A DNA stretch of 64,000 bases from an uncultured Phycisphaerales bacterium (GCA_949373145.1 CASICI010000033.1:1-64000); one strand, 5' to 3'. Counted from the stretch's first letter, positions 17,894 to 27,551 are shown. Numbers and translations are program-made. The notes: generated by a model from the sequence alone, not told the origin.

Positions 17894-19051
17894 ATGAACA
17901 CCAATGACGACACCACGGCCTTCCTCATCGGGGGAGCTCCTTCGGAAAACACCGCACTCTTTCATCGGATCAGATTTTCCGCCGGCGATCCGGCCGCATG
18001 GATTCAAAGACCTGATGGCAGTTCACTTCTGCTGATACGAGACATCGAGGCGGATCGTGCGCGGCGGGATGCCCAGGTCGATGAGGTTTCGGTTCCCGCC
18101 GACTTCACTCCAGAAGGTGGATTGAGCGGAGATCGGGCGACTGCCACGGCTCAGGCCACCGCTGAGTGTCTTCGTCGTCTGGGAATCACGAGGGTCGTCC
18201 TTGATCGTTCGACGCCCTACATCTACGCCCATCACCTCCAAGGTGCCGGCCTCGAGGTCGGGTACGACGAGGATCTTGGTGTGAAGGATCGGCGTTCGAA
18301 ATCAGCCTATGAACTCGAGGCACTGCGTCAGGCACAGTCTGATACCGAAGCGGTCATGCTTTCCATGCTTCAGCGCATCGCTCATGCCGACATCGATGCC
18401 GAGGGTCGCCTCGTCGATGACGAGGAACTGGTGACTTCGGAACGGGTCCGTGGTTGGATCGATGTCGCGCTGCTCGAACTCGGGTACGACAATCCAGGTT
18501 CCATCGTGGCGGGGGGGCCTGACGCCTTCGACTGTCATGCGAGTGGCTCGGGACCGCTTCGCACCGGTGAGCCCGTGATCGTCGACATCTTTCCGCTCAG
18601 CAAATCAACGGGATACAACGGGGACTGCACCCGAACGGTCGTTCATGGAAGCATTTCAAAAGAGGTGCATCGAATGCATGCCGCCGTCCAGGCAGCCAAG
18701 GCGGCGGGCGTCGCCGCGGTCCGTTCCGGGGCAACCGGTGAGGATGTTCATCGTGCCACGATCGACGTGATCGCAGGTCACGGCTTCGAAGTCGGACTTC
18801 CTCCCAAGGACGCACCCTCCGAGTGGTGCGGCATGGTGCATGGAACCGGTCATGGGGTCGGTCTTCAGGTCCACGAACCCCCATTGCTTGATTTCAAGGC
18901 GCCCGCGTTGGTCGTGGGCGACGTGCTCACGGTCGAACCCGGCTTGTATTGCGCCGCGATCGGAGGCATCCGAATCGAAGACATGGTGGCCGTGACCGAG
19001 TCCGGCTGTGAGAACTTCAACCGGCTCCCGGAGGGTCTGACTTGGATCTGA
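17894..19051 (+). CDS. M24 family metallopeptidase (Xaa-Pro peptidase-like)
   Basis: A 385-residue protein with an N-terminal creatinase-like domain (about 1-140) and a C-terminal pita-bread peptidase domain. The dinuclear metal ligands are visible: an aspartate in VIVDIFPLS, one in GDCTRTV, the histidine in HGTGHGVGLQVHEP, and glutamates in TVEPGLY and IRIEDMVAV. It probably removes residues before proline or cleaves a related dipeptide. The tail overlaps the phosphoesterase start by ten bases, so the two are coupled. Confidence 0.88.
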   Translation: MNTNDDTTAFLIGGAPSENTALFHRIRFSAGDPAAWIQRPDGSSLLLIRDIEADRARRDAQVDEVSVPADFTPEGGLSGDRATATAQATAECLRRLGITRVVLDRSTPYIYAHHLQGAGLEVGYDEDLGVKDRRSKSAYELEALRQAQSDTEAVMLSMLQRIAHADIDAEGRLVDDEELVTSERVRGWIDVALLELGYDNPGSIVAGGPDAFDCHASGSGPLRTGEPVIVDIFPLSKSTGYNGDCTRTVVHGSISKEVHRMHAAVQAAKAAGVAAVRSGATGEDVHRATIDVIAGHGFEVGLPPKDAPSEWCGMVHGTGHGVGLQVHEPPLLDFKAPALVVGDVLTVEPGLYCAAIGGIRIEDMVAVTESGCENFNRLPEGLTWI

Positions 19052-19641
19052 CCGGACGCATCTTCGTGACATCCGACACTCATTTCGGTGATCCCGATGC
19101 CGTCGATCGATTCGGTCGTCGTCACCCCGACGTCCGGGACATGGATGATCGGCTGGTCACGGAGATCAATCGAGTGGTGGGTGCTGACGATCTGCTTTTT
19201 CACCTGGGTGACTTCACCGGTCGTCTGTCGGGTTCGCGCACCCGACATGCGCGCGACATCCGTCAGCGTCTGGAGTGTGAAAGGATCGTTCTGATCCGCG
19301 GCAATCACGACCCCAGGCACAAGCCCGACTTCGATGCACTGTTCGAATCCGTTCATGAACGCCTGACGTTTCGCTGCAGTGATGTGGCATCACTGTCCGG
19401 CGACGAACGGATCGTCATGGAACATTATCCACTTCGCGTGTGGCAGGGAAGACATGATGGTGCGTGTCATCTCTACGGTCATGCACACGGAACCATCCTC
19501 GAAGAGGGGCGTTCCACCGATGTCGGAGTCGACAATTGGAATCTTCGGCCGATCGAATTGTCTTCGGTGATCGGACTGCTCAGAGACCGGCCCATCGACT
19601 TCGAGCGAATTCGGCCTCGAAGCCAGCCCACGCGGGACTGA
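19042..19641 (+). CDS. Calcineurin-like metallophosphoesterase
   Basis: A 199-residue phosphoesterase starting at TTG 19042, inside the end of the peptidase gene, with GGAG eight bases upstream. The five metal-site blocks are present: SDTHFGD, LGDFTG, RGNHDP, MEHYPL and YGHAHG. The size and the VGVDNWNLRPI ending resemble the small YfcE/MJ0936-like or phage-type phosphoesterases, which can be nucleotide phosphodiesterases. The substrate is unknown. The unusual start is accepted because the family N-terminus TGRIFVTSDTHFGD begins exactly there. Confidence 0.85.
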   Translation: MDLTGRIFVTSDTHFGDPDAVDRFGRRHPDVRDMDDRLVTEINRVVGADDLLFHLGDFTGRLSGSRTRHARDIRQRLECERIVLIRGNHDPRHKPDFDALFESVHERLTFRCSDVASLSGDERIVMEHYPLRVWQGRHDGACHLYGHAHGTILEEGRSTDVGVDNWNLRPIELSSVIGLLRDRPIDFERIRPRSQPTRD

Positions 19642-19647
19642 CCACCA

Positions 19648-20307
19648 TCACTTGGCGGGTTGGCCTCGAAGTGCATTGGCTGCCAGCAGACATGCCTCTT
19701 CGAGGGCGTCATGAAGACCGGGGTGTTCCGGTATCGCGCTGAGTCTGTCCAGCAGCCCGTCGATCTGCTTCACGATGTCGATGCCCGTGTCGATCGTTGA
19801 AATCGCATGGTCGCCCAGCAGGTCGATCGAACTCAGGAACCAGTCCAGATCGGGATTCTCCATGTCCGCAGCTGGTTCGATCTTGGTGCGAACGGTGGTG
19901 CGGCCGATGCTCACGATCGGACGAAGGCCCAGCCTGGTCATCGGCTCCCGGCAGAGAACGATCACCGGGATCTTCTCCTCGAGTGCGGTGGCTCTGATCG
20001 TGCGGCCGTCTGCCGCCACACGTGGTGGATCGATCAACCAGCATCCGCCTTCGAACGACTGATCTTCTTCAATGGGGGCTTCCAGTCGATGAATCGGTGC
20101 CTCGATCTCAAGAGCCGCTTTCGCACGTGCTTCACGAGCACTCTTGAGCACGGGAATCGCAGCGGCCATCGCGTCGTAGTCGAAGACGCCTCGGGCATCC
20201 TCGAGAAGCCTCAGCGCACTGGCTTCAGCTTCGAAGAATTGATTCTTTTCCATCGCGGCGATCGCCACACCGAGCTTGCTGGAGAATGTTTTCGAGTTCG
20301 ATGGCAT
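19648..20307 (-). CDS. Hypothetical protein
   Basis: A 219-residue cytoplasmic protein with no signal peptide or membrane segment and no family I recognise. The first 75 residues look helical (a repeat-like MEKNQFFEAEASALRLLEDA). The middle is beta-rich (CWLIDPPRVAADGRTIRA, IPVIVLCREP), and the C-terminus is again helical. It starts 2 bases after the stop of the 20310-20930 gene, whose end supplies its GGAG site, so the two are cotranscribed and probably act together. Confidence 0.55.
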   Translation of the reverse strand: MPSNSKTFSSKLGVAIAAMEKNQFFEAEASALRLLEDARGVFDYDAMAAAIPVLKSAREARAKAALEIEAPIHRLEAPIEEDQSFEGGCWLIDPPRVAADGRTIRATALEEKIPVIVLCREPMTRLGLRPIVSIGRTTVRTKIEPAADMENPDLDWFLSSIDLLGDHAISTIDTGIDIVKQIDGLLDRLSAIPEHPGLHDALEEACLLAANALRGQPAK

Positions 20308-20309
20308 GT

Positions 20310-20930
20310 CTACTCCGCCTTCAGTTCACTGTGACTGGCCACCGCCTGGGAGCAGTGACCGAGAAACGTCGACCAACCAGCCGATGTTTCCGGGAATTCG
20401 TACATGAGTGCATCGCTGAGTCCGGCGAAGTCCGAAGATTCGATCGCCGTCTTGATGGACTCGAGCGCATCCTTCAGTTCCTTCACGTGGCGTTCGAGAC
20501 CGTCGGGGGTCTGATCACCACCAAGTTCCGCGATCTTGGGGACGGCTTCCTGAAACACCGTCTGATCGATGGTGCACCAGAGTTCGATGCCCTCGTGAAG
20601 TTCGTTCATGGCTTTCGCATCCTGCCCGGATTGAATCATCTCGGCGGCGGAATGAAAGTGCTTCTGGGCGGCTTCGATCGCATTTCTTCCCAGTTCGAAG
20701 GTCGCGAGCAGAAGTTCGTTGGGCGCAAGGCTCACCATGGCGACCGTCTTCGCCGAGATGGTCTCGTAGGCGCCATTCTCCAGTTGCTCGGCATCGAGAG
20801 GGGTGCCATCGAGTGCGATCTCGACCACGATCCTGCCTGCGGAGTCAACGGCATTCATGCCTCGCTCCAAAGCTTCCGGGACCGTCTGAGCGGTCAGGCC
20901 GCTGTCATTTCCATCGATCAGAATCTGCAT
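20310..20930 (-). CDS. Hypothetical protein
   Basis: A 206-residue soluble protein. The start at 20930 (MQILIDGN) is preferred over the one four codons upstream because it has GGAG eight bases before it. The N-terminal 70 residues form a small alpha/beta domain (RIVVEIALDGTPLDAEQL). The rest is a run of amphipathic helices (KHFHSAAEMIQSGQDAKAMN). No known family is recognised. It is first in a two-gene unit with 19648-20307, and inverted repeats precede it at 20945-20970 and 21021-21072. Confidence 0.55.
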   Translation of the reverse strand: MQILIDGNDSGLTAQTVPEALERGMNAVDSAGRIVVEIALDGTPLDAEQLENGAYETISAKTVAMVSLAPNELLLATFELGRNAIEAAQKHFHSAAEMIQSGQDAKAMNELHEGIELWCTIDQTVFQEAVPKIAELGGDQTPDGLERHVKELKDALESIKTAIESSDFAGLSDALMYEFPETSAGWSTFLGHCSQAVASHSELKAE

Positions 20931-20944
20931 GATTCGCTCCATCT

Positions 20945-20970
20945 GTATCGGAAGAGGATCTTCCTGATAC
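20945..20970. repeat. Hairpin in the leader of the hypothetical pair
   Basis: GTATCGGAAGA and TCTTCC-T-GATAC pair over 11 bases with one bulge and a GGA loop. It ends just before the start region at 20930-20942 and could influence translation initiation there. Confidence 0.4.
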
Positions 20971-21020
20971 GAATTATCGACCCGACAGAGCGGGTTCTTG
21001 ACTTGAAACCGGTGGTATCT

Positions 21021-21072
21021 GGAGAACCCCTGGAATGACCTGATGATTCATCAGCCGCTGACGGGGTTCTCC
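21021..21072. repeat. Nested inverted repeat between lpxC and the hypothetical pair
   Basis: GGAGAACCCC (21021-21030) pairs with GGGGTTCTCC (21063-21072), and inside the loop CTGATG-ATT-CATCAG (21040-21054) forms a second stem. It lies 57 bases after the lpxC/fabZ stop on the minus strand. No U run follows, so any termination would not be of the simple intrinsic type. Confidence 0.4.
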
Positions 21073-21128
21073 TCGAAGAGTGGCCTTCCTGGACGGTTGC
21101 CAGGGGGCGACGGAGGACGAAAACGCCC

Positions 21129-22478
21129 TCATTCAGTTTCCGAGTCGACCATCATGAATTTGATCTGCGCTTCGGCCACGACCTTGTCTCCGACAAAGGA
21201 GCGGCATTTCACATTGCCGGTGCGTGCCGTGGCTCGGATCGTCTCCGCTTCCATGATGAGCTGGTCACCGGGAACCACCGGTCGTCTGAGCTTGACCTTG
21301 TCCAGACTCAGCAGGACCGCGATCTTGCCGGTGTGCTCCAGTTTCCTGCTCATGAGCAGACCGCCCATCTGTGCCATGGCTTCCACGATCAGGACGCCCG
21401 GCATGATGGGAGTGCCCGGGTAGTGGCCTTGGAAGAATGGTTCATTGATCGTGACGTTCTTGACTCCGACGGCCTTCTGGTCACCGTCGACATGCAGAAG
21501 TCGGTCAACCAGGAGCATGGGGAATCGATGGGGCATCAGTTTCTGAATGGCACGGGCGTCCATCGCCTTGCCTTCGAGCAGGAGACTGCGACGGTCCTGC
21601 TGGGCCATCTGCTCTCTGATCTTCATCACGAGCTGACGGTTCAGCGCATGGCCCGAGCGATAGGCGAGAATTCGACACTGCACGGGGCGGCCCGCCAGAT
21701 AGAGATCTCCCAGCGCATCCAGAACCTTGTGGCGGACCGGTTCATCCCGGAAACGGAATGAATTCTCGATCGGACCATCTTCACCGATGACCAGAACTTC
21801 CTTGGGCGTGAGATGACGGCACATTCCACGTTCCCACAGGGCCTCCGCCTCTTCCCGGAGGCTGTAGGTCCTCGCAGGCGCGATCTCGTCCTGATACGAA
21901 TCGCAGCTTGGATTGAAGCTGACCGCCTGACGAGGAATCCTGGTGGACTCCGCGCCATAATCGAGATCGAACACGATGCGCGTTCCCGGATCATCGGAAG
22001 GCACGGCGGAAATCATCTTGCCGCCTTCTTCAATGACGATGGGTTCAACCAGCTTGAAGATCCTGCGTGGTGAGTCCTGTTCTCGAATGCCGACCTTCAG
22101 AATAGGGTCCACGAAGAGCTGGGCCGAGCCGTCTCCGCAGGGAAGTTCCGGGCCGGAAAGCTCGATCACCGCGTTGTCGATGGCCAGGCCAGCGAGTGCT
22201 GACATGCAGTGTTCAATCGTCTCGATGGTCGTGTCGCCGGATTTGAGCGTCGTTCTCTGAGCCCTGGGGACGACACGATCACCAATGGCCTGAATCCTGA
22301 CCGGCGGGTCGAGGTCCACGCGTTCGAAGACGATTCCCGTTTCTTCCGGAGCCGGTTTGATTTCAACCGTCGCCGGCTGGCCCAGCAGAAGTCCTGTGCC
22401 CTCGACCCGTACCGTCCCTGCCACGGTGTGTTGCCGCGGAAGATCCGTGATGATGGGGCTGTCGGAGCTGGTGTTCAT
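21129..22478 (-). CDS. lpxC/fabZ: LpxC-FabZ bifunctional protein
   Basis: A 449-residue fusion. Residues 1-300 are LpxC, the zinc deacetylase making the committed step of lipid A synthesis: TIEHCMSALAG with zinc ligand His90, an ELPCGDGSAQLFV block, HKVLDALGDLYLAGRP (second zinc His and Asp), and GHALNRQLV. Residues about 310-449 are FabZ, 3-hydroxyacyl-ACP dehydratase, with PHRFPMLLVDR and GHYPGTPIMPGVLIVEAMAQ (catalytic His and Glu). The start at 22478 is chosen because it begins right before the conserved N-terminus. Such fusions are known from Bacteroidetes and planctomycetes. It is the last gene of the outer-membrane block. Confidence 0.93.
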   Translation of the reverse strand: MNTSSDSPIITDLPRQHTVAGTVRVEGTGLLLGQPATVEIKPAPEETGIVFERVDLDPPVRIQAIGDRVVPRAQRTTLKSGDTTIETIEHCMSALAGLAIDNAVIELSGPELPCGDGSAQLFVDPILKVGIREQDSPRRIFKLVEPIVIEEGGKMISAVPSDDPGTRIVFDLDYGAESTRIPRQAVSFNPSCDSYQDEIAPARTYSLREEAEALWERGMCRHLTPKEVLVIGEDGPIENSFRFRDEPVRHKVLDALGDLYLAGRPVQCRILAYRSGHALNRQLVMKIREQMAQQDRRSLLLEGKAMDARAIQKLMPHRFPMLLVDRLLHVDGDQKAVGVKNVTINEPFFQGHYPGTPIMPGVLIVEAMAQMGGLLMSRKLEHTGKIAVLLSLDKVKLRRPVVPGDQLIMEAETIRATARTGNVKCRSFVGDKVVAEAQIKFMMVDSETE

Positions 22479-22599
22479 GTGAATCGACTCTGGTGACCGG
22501 AAAAAGCTGTCAGCCTCCTCCATCGGCGAGGGGAAGCAGTTCCCTCCACGATACGCGCTCGAAGTCGATTTCGGGGATTAAAAGGAGGGTTGATCCTGA

Positions 22600-23646
22600 T
22601 CAAGAGGCTTCATGACCGCTCAAGAGCGCTTTGATTTTCTTCGACCACTCCGGAAGTTTACGCATGGCGGCATACTCTCGCAAGACTCGAGAGCGTTCTC
22701 CTGCTGGAACCCCGTACCAGGTCTCCCCGTCCGGGATGTCGTTCATCACGCCTGAACCGGCTCCAATGGAGACGCCCTGGCCGATCTTCAGGTGGTCGCT
22801 GATGCCACAGCCGCCGCCAATTCGGGTGCCGTTTCCGATTTCGGTACTGCCTGCGATGCCAACCATGCCGCAGATCACGCACATCCGGCCGATCACGCAG
22901 TTGTGCCCGATCTGGCAGAGATTGTCGATCTTGGTGCCATCACCGATTCTGGTGGCTCCGAACTTTCCGCGATCGATGCAGGTTCCCGCGCCGATCTCGA
23001 CGTCGTCCTCGATTTCGACATTGCCCAGGTGTGGGATCTTCAGCAGTCGGTCACCTTCCGGGCTTGGTCGGTACCCGAAACCATCGGCACCGATCACGGC
23101 ATTGGAATGCAGGATGCAGTTCCGACCCACGCGAGTCCCCTGGTGAAGGACGGCGCCTGCGTCGATCAAGGTGCCTTCACCGAGAGCGACGTCAGCCTTG
23201 AGCGTGACGGAATTCTGAAGAACGACGCCTGAGGCGATCGTGCATCCGGCACCGATCCGGCAGTGGGGGCCGATCGAGGCTTCGGCTGAGATGGTTGCGC
23301 TGGGATCGATCACCGCCGTGGGGTGGACGCCCTGTGGTGAAGGCATCGTGTCGTTCTGAAACAGATCCAGAATCACGATCATCGCATGATCCGCATTGCG
23401 CACTCGGATCTCGGTGAAGTCGTCGGCCCGCGAGGGAAGTTCGATGCCTTCGTTGACGACGACGGTGCCCGCCTTTGAATCGGACCAGCCTCTGGCCCAT
23501 TTCTCATCACCGACGAAAGTCAGTGCGGTCGGGCCCGCCTTGTCGACGGTCTCCAGCGAATCAACGATGCGGGAGGGATCTCCCACCAACGTTCCGCCAG
23601 TGTGGCCGGCAAGTTCACCTGCGGTGTGGGAAGACTGGGAAGACAT
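22600..23646 (-). CDS. lpxD: UDP-3-O-(3-hydroxyacyl)glucosamine N-acyltransferase
   Basis: A 348-residue acyltransferase adding the second 3-hydroxyacyl chain in lipid A synthesis. The N-terminal uridine-binding domain (residues 1-95, with [10 protein letters not shown]) precedes a left-handed beta helix made of hexapeptide repeats from about residue 108 ([20 protein letters not shown]). The catalytic histidine is in the IGHNCVIG repeat, preceded by [16 protein letters not shown]. The length matches E. coli LpxD (341). It sits between ompH and lpxC/fabZ on the minus strand, as in Gram-negative bam-lpx clusters. Confidence 0.94.
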   Translation of the reverse strand: MSSQSSHTAGELAGHTGGTLVGDPSRIVDSLETVDKAGPTALTFVGDEKWARGWSDSKAGTVVVNEGIELPSRADDFTEIRVRNADHAMIVILDLFQNDTMPSPQGVHPTAVIDPSATISAEASIGPHCRIGAGCTIASGVVLQNSVTLKADVALGEGTLIDAGAVLHQGTRVGRNCILHSNAVIGADGFGYRPSPEGDRLLKIPHLGNVEIEDDVEIGAGTCIDRGKFGATRIGDGTKIDNLCQIGHNCVIGRMCVICGMVGIAGSTEIGNGTRIGGGCGISDHLKIGQGVSIGAGSGVMNDIPDGETWYGVPAGERSRVLREYAAMRKLPEWSKKIKALLSGHEAS

Positions 23647-23694
23647 GGTGGTTCACCTCGAAGTCTTTCACGTGATCGCTGGCCACCGAAGGGA

Positions 23695-24294
23695 TCAGCC
23701 ACCCTGTCCATTGAGTCGTGCGATCAATTCATCGGTGATGTCGAGAGTCTCGTTCGCCCAGAGGACCCGCCGTGCCGAGATCTGCTGGAGCGTCCCGGCG
23801 GCGTCAGCCAGATCCACCATGGGAATCGAGTCGTTCAGCAGGACCAGATCGATGCCCATGATCTTGGAAAGGGTTCCCGCCTCGGTTCGAATGGTGTCGT
23901 AGCTGTCACGAAGATCCGCGGCTCGTTCCCGTTCGATGAGAAGAGCGCCGTAGGTTTCAAACGCGCGCAACCTGCCGCTGATGGAGATGGCCTTGTCGTT
24001 CATTTCAATCATGGCACCGGAGCCGGGTGAAAGACTTTCGAGCTCGGCCGAAAGCATTTCGAGTTCCTCCTGCATGCTGCTGGCGTCTTCCGCCATCTTC
24101 GACTGCATGTCCTCGATTCTCTTCACCAGGTCGGAGCGACTGTCGAGGTTGTTGTAGACCTTCTCGAGGTCGACGACACCGATCACGGCCGGTGGCATGG
24201 GTGCGTTGGCGGCATAGCCGGCCATGAAGATGAATCCCGCGGCCAGCGTGATGAAGGCGACTGCGACTGCGAATTTGTTGCGTGGCATGTTCAT
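23695..24294 (-). CDS. OmpH/Skp family periplasmic chaperone (copy 2)
   Basis: A 199-residue exported protein. The signal segment spans about residues 8-30 (a hydrophobic stretch ending near AGYAANA). The mature part starts with VIGVVDLEKVYNNL, the OmpH opening, followed by a long charged coiled coil (residues about 55-125) and a C-terminal returning strand. Skp-like trimers hold unfolded outer-membrane proteins for BamA. It is paralogous to the gene upstream and is separated from it by 29 bases, behind an AGGAGAG site. Confidence 0.8.
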   Translation of the reverse strand: MNMPRNKFAVAVAFITLAAGFIFMAGYAANAPMPPAVIGVVDLEKVYNNLDSRSDLVKRIEDMQSKMAEDASSMQEELEMLSAELESLSPGSGAMIEMNDKAISISGRLRAFETYGALLIERERAADLRDSYDTIRTEAGTLSKIMGIDLVLLNDSIPMVDLADAAGTLQQISARRVLWANETLDITDELIARLNGQGG

Positions 24295-24323
24295 TGTTCG
24301 TCTCTCCTGTTCGTCGTCGACGG

Positions 24324-24944
24324 TCAGGGTTTGAGGTTGTTGATTCTGACGATGAGCTGTTCCGTGATGTCCGTGAGCTCCGAGGCATACAGAAGTCTTC
24401 GGTTCAAGATCTGAGTGAGGATCTGCTGTTCACGTGACACATTCACTTCATTCGAGAGGTTGAGTTCTCCAAGGGAGTCGTTCACCAGCACGATGTCCCA
24501 GCCATCCGCCATCGCCAGGGCATTGGTCTGGTCTCGGATCGCCTTGTACATGGCTTTCCACATGAGTGCGCGTTCCCGGTCAAGCTCGAGCTTCTTGAGC
24601 TTGGCCCATTCGTCCATCTCAAGCTTCATCAGGGCGGCTGAATCCCTGATCTTCTGAGCGGACGGTTCGGTGGTGGCTTTTTCTGCTTCTTCGAGCTTGC
24701 GTCCGATGGCTTCCTGCCGGCCGTTGGCTTCCACGTTGAGGCGCTCTGCCAGGCCCATGATCTCGACCTCCCAGCTCTTGTTCACGTTGATTCGTTCGAA
24801 GACCTTGCCCAGGTCGACGGTGGCGACGTGACTCGCTGGAGCGTAGGCCGCCTTGCGCCCGAACGCTTCATGCCCGATGAGAATCATTGCCGCGACAAGC
24901 GCGAATCCGAGGGGAAGGGCGAGCTCTCTTTTAAGAACACTCAT
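24324..24944 (-). CDS. OmpH/Skp family periplasmic chaperone (copy 1)
   Basis: A 206-residue exported protein with an uncleaved or weakly cleaved N-terminal hydrophobic segment (residues 8-28). The OmpH-type opening HVATVDLGKVFERINVN is followed by a coiled coil rich in E, K and A (residues about 60-130), then a beta return (GWDIVLVNDSLGEL). Like its neighbour it retains a VLVNDS / VLLNDS block, so the two arose by duplication. It lies directly downstream of bamA. The likely role is chaperoning outer-membrane protein precursors. Confidence 0.8.
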   Translation of the reverse strand: MSVLKRELALPLGFALVAAMILIGHEAFGRKAAYAPASHVATVDLGKVFERINVNKSWEVEIMGLAERLNVEANGRQEAIGRKLEEAEKATTEPSAQKIRDSAALMKLEMDEWAKLKKLELDRERALMWKAMYKAIRDQTNALAMADGWDIVLVNDSLGELNLSNEVNVSREQQILTQILNRRLLYASELTDITEQLIVRINNLKP

Positions 24945-25036
24945 GCTGGAAGTCCTCCATGGGCTGATGCCCGTTTTTCTTGTCGCGGATTGTACGTTGA
25001 ACCGAGCATCGTTGCGTGGGCTCGGGAGCCGACTTC

Positions 25037-27448
25037 TCAGAAGGGGACTGCCATCGAAAAGCTGAAAAGCTGTTTGTTGTCATCTTCCTGCTTCAGGATC
25101 GGGAAACCGAAATCGAAGGCGAGCGGTGCTGGTCCGAGGGCGGGGATGTTGATCCTGATGCCGAACCCGACCGAGACTCGGTATCCCTCGAAATCAACCG
25201 TGTCCTCCACGGTTCCTGAATCGACGAAGAAGACGCCTCCGAGAGAATTTCCGACCAGAGGGTACTGATACTGCGCTCCAGCGAAGAAGAGAAAGTCGCC
25301 ACCGACGGGCTCGTTGAAGGGCGTGTTGGGGTTTGCGATCGTCCCCGATGCCTTGGGGCTGATGGTTCTGAATTCGAAGCCTCTGAAGGTCAGCCCGCCG
25401 AGGTAGAAGCTTTCCGAGGGTGGGGCGGTGCCGCCCACGATGTACCCCACTCGGCTGGTGAGCTTGAGCGTGCTTTTTCGGCCCAGAAAGTCTTCATTGA
25501 GTGTCAGGTACGTGGTCAAGCCGGCATCGAGATTGACGAAGAAGTTCCCGGTGTTGGTGACCCAGAATGGTGCGGCACTCAACGTGAGTCTGGACCCTCT
25601 GCTTGGTGTGGTGTAACTGTTGAGCGTCGAGCGGGTGAGAGTCGTCCTGAAATCGACCACATTGTCCGGGCCTCTGGCGTCGAAGACTTCGATCGCGGTC
25701 TGCGGCGAGAAATCCGTCTGTGTGATCTTCTGGGCTCGTGCGGTCACTCCGATCTGCCAGACATCGCCCAGTCGTCTGCCCAGTCCAAAGGCCGCGCTCA
25801 GACGTTCTTCCTTGTAGTTCGAGTAGAAGCGGTTCCGGTAGAAGGTCGTGAAGTTGGCTGAGATGTCCGTGTTGAAGAGGTGTGGTTCGCCGATGGAGAA
25901 CGAATAGGTGCTCACGTCGGCGCCCGGGGACAGCGCGATCGTCATGGTCTGGCCGGCGCCACGGAACGCTCGTGCGTTGGTGAACTCTCTGAATGAAAGC
26001 GGCCAGTCCGCGATGTCGAAGTTCTTCTGATTGATGGTGATGTCACCGAAGACGCCGGCATCCGAACTCAAACCGACCCCGAAGTTGAACGAGCCGGTGT
26101 TCCTCTCCGCGACCTCGACCAGCACGTCTCGAGTGCTTCCCGCGCCCGGCTCCGGGTCCTGCACCGTGACCCGGACGTTTCCGAACAACTGTGTCGCCTG
26201 CAGGCGAAGCTGCGCCAGTCCGATCTCCCTGCCGTCCAGAGGACGGCCTGGTTCGATCCTGACGAGCCTTCTGATGACCTTGTCCTTGGTGATGAAGTTT
26301 CCCTGCACCTTCACCAGGCCCGTGGTCACCATGTCGCCTTCGGAAATGGAGAGCAGCATGTCGACTTCCGGTTGATTTCCCACCCTGACTTCACGCGGGG
26401 TGATCCGGCTGTCGATGTGCCCCATGAGCTGATAGCTCTCTTCGACCCGCTCCACGGAGCGATCCACGATCAGCCTGGTGTAATCGTCACCGGGGCGAAT
26501 CGCGAGAAGATCCCTGATCTGCTCTCTCTTGAAGATCCTGGGTTCACCATCGGCGGTGTTGGAGCGGACGATCACGTCCCGAAGACGGTATCGACGTCCT
26601 TCCTCGATCACGAAGACGACCTTGGCTTCCGTGTTGTCCGGTGAGAGCAGGATTCTCTTGTCCACGCGGACATCCACGAATCCGTTGTCCTTGTAGAACC
26701 GGTCCAGACTGGCCACGTCATCCAGCAGTTTCTCGGGTTCGAGCTGCCCTTTTCTGAAAAGGAAGATGTAGGGCTTCGTGGAGATCTCGAGTGACAGTTC
26801 CTTGGCGGGAAACGCTCGGTTACCGACGAATTCGATCTCCTTGATGCGGACTCTGGGGCCTTCGACGATTCTGATGATCAGAATGCCGCTGTCCTTGAGC
26901 CTCGATTCATCGACTTCGATCTCGGCAAGATAAAAACCCTTGTTTCGATATTCATCCTGAATTCGAATCACACCTTGTTCGAGCAGGAAGTCATCTCGAG
27001 GGCCGCCGGCGTAGAGCGGAATGGCAAGCAGCAGTTTCTGATCACTGATCGCACGATTGCCCACGACCTGGATCGCATTGATGAGCGGCTGTTCCTCGAG
27101 AATGTAGATCACGTTCACGGAGCCGTCCTTGTTGAGGACAGCTTCCGCGTCGACGGTATCGAATCTCCCGAGCCGATAGAGGGTCTCGACATCCTCTCGG
27201 ATACCCGTCGAATCGAACGGCTGGCCGGCCGCCGTTCTCAAGTTGTTGCGAATGAGCTGCTGTTCGGTCGTCTCGAGCCCTTCGATCGTGACGCTTGCGA
27301 TCGGTCTGTCCGCAAGAGCTTCGTCGTCGATGTCCTGCCGGCTTGATGCGGAGGCCGGGGTTGAAAGACTCGACAGAGTGACAGACATCAACACGATGAC
27401 GGCGAAAAGCAGTCTGAGGATCGGGCTGCGGGTGGGGGAGGCGCTCAC
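25037..27448 (-). CDS. bamA: Outer membrane protein assembly factor BamA
   Basis: An 803-residue protein with GTG start behind GGGAG. A signal peptide (about 1-35) is followed by five POTRA-like repeats, recognisable by segments such as ITSVTIEGLE-type openings at 50, NAIQVVGNRAISDQ near 137 and RIKEIEFVGNRAFPAKEL near 205. The C-terminal 350 residues are a 16-strand barrel of the Omp85 family, with the conserved LTFRGFEF loop motif and a terminal aromatic-type strand ending in FSMAVPF. The length equals that of E. coli BamA (810). It heads the ompH-ompH-lpxD-lpxC/fabZ block and shows that this bacterium builds a true outer membrane. Confidence 0.95.
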   Translation of the reverse strand: MSASPTRSPILRLLFAVIVLMSVTLSSLSTPASASSRQDIDDEALADRPIASVTIEGLETTEQQLIRNNLRTAAGQPFDSTGIREDVETLYRLGRFDTVDAEAVLNKDGSVNVIYILEEQPLINAIQVVGNRAISDQKLLLAIPLYAGGPRDDFLLEQGVIRIQDEYRNKGFYLAEIEVDESRLKDSGILIIRIVEGPRVRIKEIEFVGNRAFPAKELSLEISTKPYIFLFRKGQLEPEKLLDDVASLDRFYKDNGFVDVRVDKRILLSPDNTEAKVVFVIEEGRRYRLRDVIVRSNTADGEPRIFKREQIRDLLAIRPGDDYTRLIVDRSVERVEESYQLMGHIDSRITPREVRVGNQPEVDMLLSISEGDMVTTGLVKVQGNFITKDKVIRRLVRIEPGRPLDGREIGLAQLRLQATQLFGNVRVTVQDPEPGAGSTRDVLVEVAERNTGSFNFGVGLSSDAGVFGDITINQKNFDIADWPLSFREFTNARAFRGAGQTMTIALSPGADVSTYSFSIGEPHLFNTDISANFTTFYRNRFYSNYKEERLSAAFGLGRRLGDVWQIGVTARAQKITQTDFSPQTAIEVFDARGPDNVVDFRTTLTRSTLNSYTTPSRGSRLTLSAAPFWVTNTGNFFVNLDAGLTTYLTLNEDFLGRKSTLKLTSRVGYIVGGTAPPSESFYLGGLTFRGFEFRTISPKASGTIANPNTPFNEPVGGDFLFFAGAQYQYPLVGNSLGGVFFVDSGTVEDTVDFEGYRVSVGFGIRINIPALGPAPLAFDFGFPILKQEDDNKQLFSFSMAVPF

Positions 27449-27551
27449 GCGGACTCCCTGGTCGCGATTCGTTGTCTTTGGAACGACATGGACCGTTCAA
27501 GGATACCGGGCTTGGTGTCCTCCTGCCATGTGAACGGCCTCTGTGAGCCCC

